This document shows positions 26,648 through 35,129 of a stretch of 64,000 bases of DNA, piece after piece; position 1 is the stretch's first letter, and the number at the start of each line of letters is the position of its first letter. A program made the position numbers and the translations under genes. The DNA comes from Desulfobulbus oligotrophicus. GTDB lineage: Bacteria > Desulfobacterota > Desulfobulbia > Desulfobulbales > Desulfobulbaceae. The stretch is from contig NZ_CP054140.1 of the NCBI RefSeq assembly GCF_016446285.1, positions 787,501 to 851,500 of the forward strand, given 5' to 3'. The notes under the pieces were generated by a model that searched no databases, was not told the origin of the DNA, and was given only the letters and a program-made list of their open reading frames with translations.

Positions 26648-28894
26648 TTACTCCAGCTCCAGGGTCAGTCCTTCCTTATCAGAAGTTTTTTCCGAGGCAT
26701 CCACAATCTTTTGAAAAATTGCAGCAGCCCGTTCCTGGTAACGTTTTGCCTCCTCGGGCCGACGCTGAGTGGTGTTCAGCTTGGCCAATTCCTGTAAAAC
26801 AGCGGCCACACTGGGATGCTCAGGGCCATGCACGGTTTCATTGATTTCCAATATCTTCTGATAACACGCCTCAGCCTCACCATAACGTCCCTCCAGACGA
26901 TAGGCCTCAGCAAGATTATTCAGACTGATGGCCAGCTGCGGGTGAGTCGGCCGAAGGGCTTTTTCCTGGATTCGAACCAGCTGTTCATAGACAGCCACAG
27001 CCTCTTTCTCCTGTTCCAGTTCCATACACAACGCCGCCAGCCTGGTCAGAAGGTTGGCCAGAGACGGGTGCTCGGTTCCCCGTTTTTTCACCAGGATGGA
27101 GATGGCCTTTTTATAGAGAGCAACCGCCTTGTCATATTCCCCCAGAGTCTCCTGCAGTTCACCTATCTGTTGCCAACTGACGGCCATCTCCGGATGATCT
27201 TCACCAAGTCTTCTGGCTATGCCGGTCATGGCTTCCTTATACAGTGGCCCCGCCTTCTGATAGTTGCCGCTCAACACATACGTATAGGCCAGTTCCCGCT
27301 GTGCCAAGGCTAATCCCACCGCATCACGGCTGTTACTGTTCTTTTTCAACTGTACGTAGCTCTCCAGCCACGGCAAAGCCTCCTTATACCGATAAAGGCT
27401 GCGCGCAACCCGTCCTGCGGCCTGCAGATAATCAGCATTGTTCACATCCTGTTCAATCGCGCCTCTGTACATGGTGAGCGCCAGCTGTAAATCAACCCGG
27501 CACTCAGCCAAACGGCCACAGCCATAGGCTGCCCGGGCTGCAAACGGTTGCATCTTTTTACTTAGCGCCGACAAGACCGCTTCGGCTTTTTCAGGATCAC
27601 CTGTATACAGATGCTCAACAGCCTCATCCAGTTCTGCAGACCCATTTCCTTCCTGTTGCAGCTGTGTCATGATCTGCAGCACCTGCTGATAACAGGATAT
27701 CTCCTCAGTATAACTGTCGGCCAGCAACGCTATTTTCTCATTCATAACCACAAGCTCCCGTTGCAACCGATCACGCAGGGCCTCATCCTGACGGGCAATA
27801 GCGTCGGTCAATAACGAGCGCTGACGCTCTTCCAGAGCGTACAAACGTTCGGAATACACCTCGAGGGTCAGGTGAATCGGTGTGGGAGCCTGCCCGGCTT
27901 CAACAGCAGCAGGGTGGGAAACATCTGAGCTCTCTAGAGAAACTGTACTGTCAGTCGGTGGTACCGGTGCCGCCTCCTGCTGTTCATCCTCTTGAAGCGG
28001 TTGCGCTGCAGCCGCATCTGCCGGCACTTCTTCGTCCGGCTCAGAAACCGGCACCTCTGTCTCGGCCTCCTCTTCTTCTGTGGCGGCCGGAACGCGAAGT
28101 TCAGGCTCATCCTGAACTTCAGAAGTGGCCTCTTCCCTAGCTATTACCTGTGCAACCTCAGGCTCGTTTTCATCGACCGCCTCTATGATCAGGGACGCCC
28201 CTTCCTCACCTTCGCCTGGTACAGGCTCTGTGTCAGCAGTAACCTTCAGCGCCGGATCAACCGTCTCATCGGCAAAAACAGCTGCTTCTTCGTCACTATC
28301 GACAACCACCTCTGTTACCGTCGCCGAATCAGAAAAAACGGGGTCAACTTCTGCAAACAGCTGTTCTTCCTGCCCGCTCTCCTCACGGCTTTCCTGCACA
28401 AAAGCAGCAGTGACGACCTCATCTTCACCAGCTGCCGCTTCCGACTCATCCGACGCATGTTCTGCTGTCTCTTCCTCTTCTGCAGCAGATACCGTGATAT
28501 CCACCGGCAGCTCTTCCCCTGGTTCAACAGCTCTTTCCTCCTGATCGACCGGTGCCTCTGTTTCAATAACCTCCAGTTCTATTGCCTCGATCACCGGCTC
28601 AGATTCTTGTAACAGGTCACCTGTTGTTGGTTCGGTTGCCGGCATCTCCTCCAGCGGAGCCTCGACCGTCTCATCAGCAGAAACCATCGGTTCTTCGTCA
28701 GTAGCAACCGTCTCTTCCGGATCATCAGAGAGCACCGACTCTTTTTCTACGGCCTCTTCAGCAGGGGCAGCCGCCTCTGCCTGTACTTCCTGGACGGCTC
28801 CATCGGATCTCTTACCGGTTGACCGTTTTTTTAGTGCCAGAACAATCACGATCAAGACAGCTGCAGCGATCAGGGCAAGCAAAGAACTGTTCAT
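26648..28894 (-). CDS. Membrane-anchored acidic TPR protein
   Basis: 748 residues in clear parts: an N-terminal membrane helix (SLLALIAAAVLIVIVLAL, residues 3-20) followed by KKRSTGKR, so the bulk is cytoplasmic; residues about 30-340 are low-complexity, very rich in Glu, Ala, Val and Asp; 350-430 a coiled coil; 430-740 at least six tetratricopeptide repeats, the later ones of kinesin-light-chain type (repeated LAxxYxxxGRYxEAExxYQKxL, GPEHPSVA). The ATG has GGAGATAGA before it. Sits between the two RdgC-like halves. Probably a scaffold; partners unknown. Confidence 0.75.
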   Translation of the reverse strand: MNSSLLALIAAAVLIVIVLALKKRSTGKRSDGAVQEVQAEAAAPAEEAVEKESVLSDDPEETVATDEEPMVSADETVEAPLEEMPATEPTTGDLLQESEPVIEAIELEVIETEAPVDQEERAVEPGEELPVDITVSAAEEEETAEHASDESEAAAGEDEVVTAAFVQESREESGQEEQLFAEVDPVFSDSATVTEVVVDSDEEAAVFADETVDPALKVTADTEPVPGEGEEGASLIIEAVDENEPEVAQVIAREEATSEVQDEPELRVPAATEEEEAETEVPVSEPDEEVPADAAAAQPLQEDEQQEAAPVPPTDSTVSLESSDVSHPAAVEAGQAPTPIHLTLEVYSERLYALEERQRSLLTDAIARQDEALRDRLQRELVVMNEKIALLADSYTEEISCYQQVLQIMTQLQQEGNGSAELDEAVEHLYTGDPEKAEAVLSALSKKMQPFAARAAYGCGRLAECRVDLQLALTMYRGAIEQDVNNADYLQAAGRVARSLYRYKEALPWLESYVQLKKNSNSRDAVGLALAQRELAYTYVLSGNYQKAGPLYKEAMTGIARRLGEDHPEMAVSWQQIGELQETLGEYDKAVALYKKAISILVKKRGTEHPSLANLLTRLAALCMELEQEKEAVAVYEQLVRIQEKALRPTHPQLAISLNNLAEAYRLEGRYGEAEACYQKILEINETVHGPEHPSVAAVLQELAKLNTTQRRPEEAKRYQERAAAIFQKIVDASEKTSDKEGLTLELE

Positions 28895-28938
28895 TCTATC
28901 TCCATCAGGGTAATCAGAGGAATCGGATACACGTTCAA

Positions 28939-29544
28939 CTACAGCAACAGAGCGGGCCGCATGGCTTCGTATTGATCAAGAATATCTTCGTTTACCATGC
29001 GCAATCCGGTCGTCCAGGGAATCTGTAAAACCAGAGAGACCTGAAACGTCTCCTTGAAAAGATCTTCCAGCAGGGCGATTGCCTTTTTACTTGTGGAAAA
29101 GAAAAGGACGGTGTTGTCGGCAAGGTTCCAGCAGACATCACAGGTCAATGGTACCGGCGGCGAATGGCGAACCAGCTCCGCTCGTACCCGTTCCTTGATC
29201 TCCAAACGAGCAGATCGACTGAGGCGAGGGATCTGTTTTTCTCTTTTCAACCGCTCCTCTTCCTTAGTCACATACTTCTTCAACACAGAGGGAGCCACCT
29301 TACGTTCGTCAATCCGCATGGTCAAAACAAGGTTATCGCCGGCAGCGTAACTGCTGTAAGCAAAGCCTGCATCAAACATATCAGCCACTGACACCCAGCC
29401 AATGGAGAATTCATCCATGGTGTCATCAATGTCTTTGAAGCTCAGAGCGGCAATTCGCTGTGCGGCAAATTCCCAGAAAGAGGCGGGTAATTCCCCCACC
29501 ACTGTAAAACGTGTAAATGATGCTGAACCCGATAATAAACCCAT
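28939..29544 (-). CDS. RdgC N-terminal-half-like protein
   Basis: 201 residues. FTRFTVVGELPASFWEFAAQ and GWVSVADMFD match the start of RdgC (GWVPPMG in E. coli), and the central APSVLKKYVTKEEERLKREK, LSRSARLEIKERVRAEL, NTVLFFSTSKKAIALLEDLF follows E. coli RdgC order ([52 protein letters not shown]). It ends where E. coli RdgC still has about 120 residues. The C-terminal-like piece is at 26021-26566. Start at ATG 29544, with GTG 29553 as alternative. Confidence 0.65.
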   Translation of the reverse strand: MGLLSGSASFTRFTVVGELPASFWEFAAQRIAALSFKDIDDTMDEFSIGWVSVADMFDAGFAYSSYAAGDNLVLTMRIDERKVAPSVLKKYVTKEEERLKREKQIPRLSRSARLEIKERVRAELVRHSPPVPLTCDVCWNLADNTVLFFSTSKKAIALLEDLFKETFQVSLVLQIPWTTGLRMVNEDILDQYEAMRPALLL

Positions 29545-29737
29545 AATAATCACTACCTGTTAAGCTCAACGGACAGATAATCGTCCGCAGAATTGTTGAC
29601 TCGACCTGCAGAATTGTACTCGCAAACCTGCTGCGAAACCAGCGAGAAATGAACAGGAACCATTTAGATCTCTTCCAGCATCTCTCAAAAGGACGACTCT
29701 TTCTTCAAAAAATGTCCTTTACTGTCTTTAATTTTTA

Positions 29738-29766
29738 TTGACACGTGAAATAAAAAAAGGTAAAGA
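29738..29766 (+). promoter_or_regulatory. Promoter of the tRNA-Lys/tRNA-Glu unit
   Basis: Perfect -35 TTGACA (29738-29743), 17-base spacer, -10 TAAAGA (29761-29766). The tRNA starts 18 bases further on. Confidence 0.55.
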
Positions 29767-29783
29767 ATTTTTTTTAAATCTAT

Positions 29784-29859
29784 GGGTCGTTAACTCAGCC
29801 GGTAGAGTATCTGCCTTTTAAGCAGAGAGTCGCGCGTTCGAATCGCGCACGACCCACCA
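29784..29859 (+). tRNA. tRNA-Lys (anticodon UUU)
   Basis: Acceptor GGGTCGT/ACGACCC, anticodon loop CTTTTAA, T loop GTTCGAATC, CCA encoded. Confidence 0.95.
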
Positions 29860-29877
29860 GCAGCATCGTTTCATTTC

Positions 29878-29955
29878 GTCCCCATCGTCTAGTCAGGTCC
29901 AGGACACCGGCCTTTCACGTCGGCAACACCGGTTCAAATCCGGTTGGGGACGCCA
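29878..29955 (+). tRNA. tRNA-Glu (anticodon UUC)
   Basis: Acceptor GTCCCCA/TGGGGAC, anticodon loop CTTTCAC, T loop GTTCAAATC, CCA encoded. Substrate of GluRS and, if mischarged to Gln, of GatCAB encoded nearby. Confidence 0.94.
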
Positions 29956-29961
29956 TATAAA

Positions 29962-30006
29962 AACAGGGTGTTGACTCTATGAAGTCAACACCCTGTTCGC
30001 ATTTTT
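29962..30006 (+). terminator. Intrinsic terminator of the tRNA-Lys/tRNA-Glu unit
   Basis: Fourteen-base perfect stem AACAGGGTGTTGAC (29962-29975) with its complement (29984-29997), then CGCA and five T. Confidence 0.9.
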
Positions 30007-30333
30007 ACCGATCTTTAAAAAAGAGAAGATCAAACTTTACAAATCAAGTACAAAATAAAGAAATGAATCATTAACGGTTCAAGGATTCATGAAAAGTCAA
30101 CACTTTATATGCCAAATCTGTTGCCAGGATATCCTTTGAACGCCCTTTCACATTATACAGCTTAACGAAATCTCCACTCAATACGGGCAGGATCCAACCT
30201 CAAGGGTCCATCGCCGTCAGTATACTTTTTTCTTACATCGTATCTTTAGAACGTTTTTTGATTTGGAAGTTGTATGATCGACAGATGATACATTGTACCA
30301 TCAAGACAGGTTGTCTAAAGAATGACAACGTTA
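30007..30333. other. A+T-rich intergenic region without a recognised gene
   Basis: Roughly 330 bases next to the tRNA pair with clearly lower G+C than the surroundings. No integrase, direct repeat of the tRNA 3' end, or coding frame is visible, so an integrated element is not supported. Confidence 0.5.
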
Positions 30334-30636
30334 TCAACCTCCAAAATCATAGTCAAAAAGTACACCTGCCGCGCTATTGTACTTGCTGGTAAGTTCAGAG
30401 AACTTTCCCTGGATTTCATCTTTCTCAGGCTTCCAGGAAACCGGGCACTCTGTCCGCAGTTTATCGATTCTATCTTCAAGCTCAGCCATGACAATATGCA
30501 ACCCATTTACCTCTTCCAGCATTCGTTGTTTGCTGCTGGTGGGCAACTTCTCCACTTTGCTGATAACATCGTAAAGTTTTGCCTTCCAGACAGTGAGTTC
30601 CATATCCACATTTTTGCAATAATCTTTCACTTCCAT
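30334..30636 (-). CDS. Small coiled-coil hypothetical protein (100 aa)
   Basis: 100 residues, nearly all helical with heptad-like spacing (VWKAKLYDVISKVEKLP, EEVNGLHIVMAELEDRIDKL, EIQGKFSELTSKYN). Looks like the small stress-type coiled-coil proteins (sll1863-like) common in this phylum, but no specific family is claimed. Start at ATG 30636 decided by GGAGG five bases upstream. Confidence 0.65.
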   Translation of the reverse strand: MEVKDYCKNVDMELTVWKAKLYDVISKVEKLPTSSKQRMLEEVNGLHIVMAELEDRIDKLRTECPVSWKPEKDEIQGKFSELTSKYNSAAGVLFDYDFGG

Positions 30637-30778
30637 AAAAACCTCCATTGATTTGATTTTATGCTCATTATTGATGCATTGGGCGATGGCCCCTTGAGGT
30701 TGGACAGCCCGGAAGTGGAACAAGCTCTGAGGCAGTGGTGATTCATGGGAGGCCTCAGGCTGCCATGGCTGATGAAGA

Positions 30779-30800
30779 GAGAGGTTGTAAGAGACCTCTC
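30779..30800. repeat. Short inverted repeat
   Basis: GAGAGGT (30779-30785) and ACCTCTC (30794-30800) about an eight-base loop, upstream of the small coiled-coil gene. Could be a leader hairpin or operator. Confidence 0.3.
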
Positions 30801-30936
30801 ATCCTGAGTCACGTTGTCAAAGGCCTGATGAGGCCCGTCGTCCTTATTGTAGGGCCGAATTCATTGACAAAGGCCCTGTTGCTGCGAATAAGAAAAAAGT
30901 ACCTGGCAAATTAACGCCAAGCTCTTGAATGTGCAG

Positions 30937-31013
30937 TGGCGCGCCTGGAGAGATTCGAACTCCCGACTCTCGGATTCGAAGTCCGATGCTCTATCCAGCT
31001 GAGCTACAGGCGC
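30937..31013 (-). tRNA. tRNA-Arg (anticodon UCG)
   Basis: Acceptor GCGCCTG/CAGGCGC, discriminator G, CCA encoded, anticodon loop CTTCGAA, T loop GTTCGAATC. Reads CGN codons. Confidence 0.95.
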
Positions 31014-31035
31014 ATACTGTTTTGATTGGTGTACC

Positions 31036-31065
31036 ATCATAACCGAAAACCAAAGTCTTCGTCAA
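31036..31065 (-). promoter_or_regulatory. Promoter of tRNA-Arg
   Basis: -35 TTGACG (31065-31060), 18-base spacer, -10 TATGAT (31041-31036) on the minus strand, about 22 bases before the tRNA. Confidence 0.6.
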
Positions 31066-31242
31066 CCCTGCCACCGTTACCAAGATTTTTTTTCATCGGC
31101 CCGGAACAAGCAATGTATCAGATGCCGGCAGGCATCTTCTGCTGCCTTGATCAGACGCTCCAGGTAACACACAACACCGCTCAGTCACCTGAGCAGCACA
31201 TGCCCCTTTCAGTCTTCAAAAAATGGTGCTGAACGGCCTATT

Positions 31243-32835
31243 TTAAGCCTGCCGGCATCTTCTTTTGTACTGGTAATCAAGGCCGGTAATTTCCTGAAGG
31301 TGCTCATCGGCCAGAAATGAACTGGTCGCATAGTCGCGAATGATCCGTCCCTGATGCAGAACCACTGTGCGCCGGCTCAACCAGCGGATGAAATTCAGAT
31401 CATGGGTGATGAGCAATTTTGTTACAGGGAGTTCTGCAAGGATTTGCACGAGGAGGGCTTCACTGCGAGGGTCAAGACCTGCCGCCGGTTCATCAAGGAG
31501 CAGTAGATCCGGACGTAGGCTAAGGGCAGCAGCGATTGCCAATCGCTTACGTTCACCTTCACTCATATTGAGAGGCACCCGCTCTTCGCAACCATGAAGC
31601 TGGACCAGCGCCAGGGCCTCTTGCGTACGATGCTCCACCTCATCTGCAGGCAATCCCAGCTGTTGCGGTCCAAATGCAACCTCTTCCCAACAGGAGGGAC
31701 AGAACAGTTGTTCAGCACAGTGCTGAAACACCATGCCCACCCTTTGCCAAAGTCGTGATCGTTCGTTTGGGGACACCTGTTCTCCGTCCAGCAGCAGAGA
31801 GCCCTCACCCAGATGCAAACCAAGCAAACAGAGCGCCAAAGTAGATTTGCCCGCCCCGTTTTCACCCAGCAGGGCCACGGTCTCTCCTGTGAAGAGACCG
31901 AAGTTTATATCGCGAAGACCAACTGTTCCGTCAGCGTAACGATAACTGTACCGTTGCAGCTCGATCAGGGGTTGCCTGCCATGATCTGACTGCCGATGAT
32001 AGCCGTTGGTATCCTGTTCAGGGGTGACCTGACAATGCTGATGTCCCGCACTCGCCGCAGCACAATCCAAGTCGGTAAAACGAAAGGTAAAATCGAGGCC
32101 ACACGCAACCAGAAGCCGGGGATTTCCCAGCAGGTCATCAAAATGCTGATCATATTGCACCCGGCCTTCAACCAGGACGACCGCCCGGTTACAGATCCCC
32201 TGGAGGAAAAGCAGATCATGCTCAATGATGATGAGGGTGCCGGTGTATCCTGCCAGCAGTTCCTTGATCCGTCGTTCCTGACCGGGGTCCAGATTAGCTG
32301 TCGGTTCATCAAGGAGCAGCACTTCAGGCTCCATGGCAAGAATGGCAGCCAAGGCAGCCCGTTTTTTCTGACCGTAGCTCAAACTGTGAGACGACTTGTA
32401 GAGTAGGTGGTCAAGGTTGACGCCAGCCAGGGCATTTCGGACCAGGTGATCAACCTGGGTTGCATTCTTGCCCTGATTGCGAGGACCAAAGGCGACATCC
32501 TCATACAGGGTCGGACAAAAAAGCTGGTCGTCTGGGTCCTGAAACAACAGACCGATCCGTTGCCGCAGGGTCGAGTTCCGGTCGGGTTCGATATTGCTGC
32601 CCTCAAACAAGCACGAGCCTTCCTGCACCGTATTGAGTCCATTCAGGTGCCGAATCAGTGTCGATTTCCCAGAACCGTTGGGGCCCATCAGCGCGATCCG
32701 GTCACCGGCATGAATGTCCAGTGTAACCCCCTGCAGGCCGGGCGTACCGTCTGGATAGGTAAAAGACAACTGGCGGATGGAGAACAGAGGTGGCTGTCTT
32801 TCGGCAGATGGCAGGTTATTTATCAGCAAAGGCAC
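31243..32835 (-). CDS. nikO: Nickel/cobalt ECF transporter, double ATPase subunit
   Basis: 530 residues containing two complete ABC ATPase domains in tandem: Walker A GPNGSGKST with LSYGQKKR and LLLDEPTANLD in the first half, GENGAGKST with NMSEGERKR and LLLDEPAAGLD in the second, joined by a linker of about 40 polar residues near 265-305. A single chain with both ATPases is one known form of the energising module of ECF/CbiO-type metal importers. The start is GTG 32835, 39 bases after the nikQ stop, with no clear Shine-Dalgarno, so the exact N-terminus is uncertain. Last gene of the nik operon. Confidence 0.9.
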   Translation of the reverse strand: MPLLINNLPSAERQPPLFSIRQLSFTYPDGTPGLQGVTLDIHAGDRIALMGPNGSGKSTLIRHLNGLNTVQEGSCLFEGSNIEPDRNSTLRQRIGLLFQDPDDQLFCPTLYEDVAFGPRNQGKNATQVDHLVRNALAGVNLDHLLYKSSHSLSYGQKKRAALAAILAMEPEVLLLDEPTANLDPGQERRIKELLAGYTGTLIIIEHDLLFLQGICNRAVVLVEGRVQYDQHFDDLLGNPRLLVACGLDFTFRFTDLDCAAASAGHQHCQVTPEQDTNGYHRQSDHGRQPLIELQRYSYRYADGTVGLRDINFGLFTGETVALLGENGAGKSTLALCLLGLHLGEGSLLLDGEQVSPNERSRLWQRVGMVFQHCAEQLFCPSCWEEVAFGPQQLGLPADEVEHRTQEALALVQLHGCEERVPLNMSEGERKRLAIAAALSLRPDLLLLDEPAAGLDPRSEALLVQILAELPVTKLLITHDLNFIRWLSRRTVVLHQGRIIRDYATSSFLADEHLQEITGLDYQYKRRCRQA

Positions 32836-32874
32836 AAGAATTTGTATCAGCAGGGAAAAGGGAGGCGCAAAAAG

Positions 32875-33816
32875 CTATGGCAAAAGTATCGGCATCATTT
32901 TATCAAGCACCAACAACAGGAGACCGATTATGGCGCATGCGGCTGCTTTTATAAAATCACAAACCGTTTTGGATGGTTCAGGACCAATGGGAAAACTGCC
33001 CTGATACCCGCGACTCAACATTGCCTCGTAAATTCGTTCTGTCCGTTCAAAGGAGCGGATAAACAGCATACCAAAACAGTTGCCCATAATACGCATGGTG
33101 CCAAGATTCGTCCTGGGCGTAAACCCCCGTACCCGCATCGCCCGCTGCATATACAAGATCTCCTCTTGAAAAACAAACAGATAACGATGACACAGGGCTG
33201 TCATGGACAGGAGCTTCTGAGGAAGACCGAGCCCGGTAAATCCCCGCAGAGTACGAAAAAAAGGGGCTGTGCCCAGCATCGGTTCCATCAGCAGGACAAC
33301 ACTGACCGCCTTGCAGACAATGGTTAATGCGAGAACGAGGCCACGTTGATGAAGCGGCCAGCCTTCCATACCAAAAACAAGTAGAACCGTATCTCCCGGC
33401 CGGGTGGCGCTGGTAAAGGGTAAAAGAACAATGAGCATGGCGAGAAACCCGCTTATTGCGGTCAGGCGTCGCAACAGGCGTTCCCACGGTGTACGAGCCA
33501 ACAGGACGGCAAGAGTACAGACCCCGACAGCTGCCAGACACCAGGTTAAGGTGCTGAGAGAGACGATCAGAAAACAGCAGAGACAGAGTGTGCTCACCTT
33601 GACGGTGGGATGCCAGGAGTGAAAAAGAGATGATCCATCAGACTGTTCATCAAGAACGGGAATCGACCAGTCCGGCTCGCGGTTGTCACTGACCCGTTGT
33701 CTTTTACGTCGGCTGAAAAAAACAACGGCAACCAGCACCACTGTAAGTGTTGCGAGGACAAGACCAAAGCTTTCAAAAGTGTCCAGGACGATAACCTTTG
33801 AAATCTGGTTCGGCAT
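32875..33816 (-). CDS. nikQ: ECF transporter transmembrane (T) component CbiQ/NikQ with N-terminal extension
   Basis: 313 residues. The T-component core (about residues 70-313) has several membrane helices and the two short coupling motifs typical of the family, MRVRGF and AMLSRGY. Before it are about 65 additional residues containing a separate membrane helix (VLATLTVVLVAVVFF) and a charged loop (SRRKRQRVSDNREPDW), which most CbiQ proteins lack; this might stand in for the small CbiN-type subunit. Start ATG 33816 lies five bases after the nikM stop. Confidence 0.85.
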   Translation of the reverse strand: MPNQISKVIVLDTFESFGLVLATLTVVLVAVVFFSRRKRQRVSDNREPDWSIPVLDEQSDGSSLFHSWHPTVKVSTLCLCCFLIVSLSTLTWCLAAVGVCTLAVLLARTPWERLLRRLTAISGFLAMLIVLLPFTSATRPGDTVLLVFGMEGWPLHQRGLVLALTIVCKAVSVVLLMEPMLGTAPFFRTLRGFTGLGLPQKLLSMTALCHRYLFVFQEEILYMQRAMRVRGFTPRTNLGTMRIMGNCFGMLFIRSFERTERIYEAMLSRGYQGSFPIGPEPSKTVCDFIKAAACAIIGLLLLVLDKMMPILLP

Positions 33817-33821
33817 AATGA

Positions 33822-34433
33822 TCAACCGGGTACTGTTCTCGAAATCAACAACTCGGGTTTCACCTGGTAGAGAAAACTGACAATCCCTCCACCAACTAAA
33901 GTTTCCACCGCAACAACCGGTATATGCGCCAGCACCGCGACCTTGGCAACACCCCAAAAATCCTCACCGGCAGTCATCAGCAAAACGGCAAGGATACATG
34001 CCGCCAGAACGGTACCAAGGCCGCTGACCATGGCTCCGGCAATGGCATTTGAAGTGCGGGTTTGGCCCCGGATACGTCGAAAAAGCCACCCGCAAATCAG
34101 GGCCGGTGTCCCCATCATCAGGGCATTGGCACCCAATGCTGTCAAGCCGCCGAACTGAAAAAGCAGTGACTGTAAAAATAGACCGATAGTTATCGAAAGA
34201 AAGGCGGCCGAACCAAGCAGGGCGCCGACAATGCCTGGTAAAAGAAGGTGGACACTGGTTGGGCCAAGGGGCAGGTGAACAAGGGAAGCCACAAAAAAAG
34301 AGGCCGTTGCCACTGCAATCTTTGGCAGGTCATCATTATGCAGCATGCGGAGACTGATGCCGACACCGCCAACAGTCAACGCATACCCTGCCGTAGCAAT
34401 GGAAAAGGGCAACACCCCATCAGCAATGTGCAT
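33822..34433 (-). CDS. nikM: Nickel/cobalt ECF transporter substrate-binding membrane component CbiM/NikM
   Basis: 203 residues beginning MHIADGVLP; the second-position His at the free N-terminus is a metal ligand in this family, which fixes the start at 34433 (GGGAAGAG upstream) rather than ten codons earlier. HLPLGPTSVHLLLPG supplies the other conserved His residues. About seven membrane helices. Determines metal specificity; nickel is favoured by the nikK and nikL partners, but cobalt cannot be excluded. Confidence 0.93.
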   Translation of the reverse strand: MHIADGVLPFSIATAGYALTVGGVGISLRMLHNDDLPKIAVATASFFVASLVHLPLGPTSVHLLLPGIVGALLGSAAFLSITIGLFLQSLLFQFGGLTALGANALMMGTPALICGWLFRRIRGQTRTSNAIAGAMVSGLGTVLAACILAVLLMTAGEDFWGVAKVAVLAHIPVVAVETLVGGGIVSFLYQVKPELLISRTVPG

Positions 34434-34435
34434 GA

Positions 34436-34774
34436 TCACTCTTCCCTGTCGGCTCGAGAACAACGGCGGGCACTGAACAGGGCAGCCGTACCGAACAGAC
34501 CAAGAATAAAACCGATACCGGTTATGATCTCCCGGACACCCGGTCTCTCCATATTTTGATTGAGAAGACTGAGTTCGCGTTTAATCTGTCGAAGCTCCTG
34601 CCGCAGTTCACGATTTTGTTCCTCAACAACAAAAAGGACTGCATCACAGTTTTGCTGCTGCACTGCAGATACAGATGAGGACTGCTGCTCTTTTGCCGAG
34701 CCGATGCATGGTACTGTCAGCATAAAAACCGCCAGCAAGAGCATTGATTTCAAAGCCCGTTGTTCTCTGCGCAC
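34436..34774 (-). CDS. Detached C-terminal part of NikL: signal peptide, coiled coil, membrane helix
   Basis: 112 residues: a signal sequence (SMLLLAVFMLTVPCIGSA), a Ser/Gln-rich stretch, a coiled coil (EEQNRELRQELRQIKRELSLL) and a C-terminal helix (IITGIGFILGLFGTAALF) with a basic tail. In the usual one-piece NikL/CbiL protein the coiled coil plus this GIGxIxGLxG-type helix forms the C-terminal end of the carboxypeptidase-regulatory-like domain protein. Here it is a separate gene with its own export signal, starting GTG three bases after the previous stop. Not a simple frameshift, because of that signal. Confidence 0.65.
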   Translation of the reverse strand: MRREQRALKSMLLLAVFMLTVPCIGSAKEQQSSSVSAVQQQNCDAVLFVVEEQNRELRQELRQIKRELSLLNQNMERPGVREIITGIGFILGLFGTAALFSARRCSRADREE

Positions 34775-34776
34775 AG

Positions 34777-35100
34777 CTACATCTCTTCTTTTTTCAACAG
34801 ATACGTCCCCTTATGCCCCATACCAGCATTGAGGATGATGGTCATGTCTTCCTTTTGGGACAAGGGAAAAGAAAAGAGCCCCTGGTCATCAGTTATGCCC
34901 TTCAGCAGGGTTGTACCGCCGGCATCCTGCACCTCAATGCGACCTCCTTTGACCTTTACTCCATCTGAGAAGTAACTTTCCGTGTACACAATGCCACCTT
35001 CGGTATAGGCAAAAAGATTCACCTTATGAGCCCAAACAGGCCCAACGCCTATCCCTGTCAGTACAATGACGACAGCCAGACATTGATAAACAAATCGCAT
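34777..35100 (-). CDS. nikL: NikL-like periplasmic domain protein (N-terminal part only)
   Basis: 107 residues starting MRFVYQCLAVVIVLTGIGVG, a signal peptide cleaved near VWA/HKVNLFAY. The mature part (HKVNLFAYTEGGIVYTESYF, GRIEVQDAGGTTLL, GMGHKGTYLL) is the beta-sandwich seen in NikL/CbiL, with the His right at the new N-terminus. It lacks the C-terminal coil and membrane helix, which the next gene supplies. Start chosen at ATG 35100 because the 19 extra upstream codons would precede the signal peptide. Confidence 0.75.
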   Translation of the reverse strand: MRFVYQCLAVVIVLTGIGVGPVWAHKVNLFAYTEGGIVYTESYFSDGVKVKGGRIEVQDAGGTTLLKGITDDQGLFSFPLSQKEDMTIILNAGMGHKGTYLLKKEEM

Positions 35101-35129
35101 ACTCCGCCTCTTATCAGATACCAGCAAGA

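Noticed and set aside
30007-30333. Possible genomic-island edge beside tRNA-Glu because of lower G+C
   Set aside because: No integrase and no direct repeat of the tRNA 3' end.
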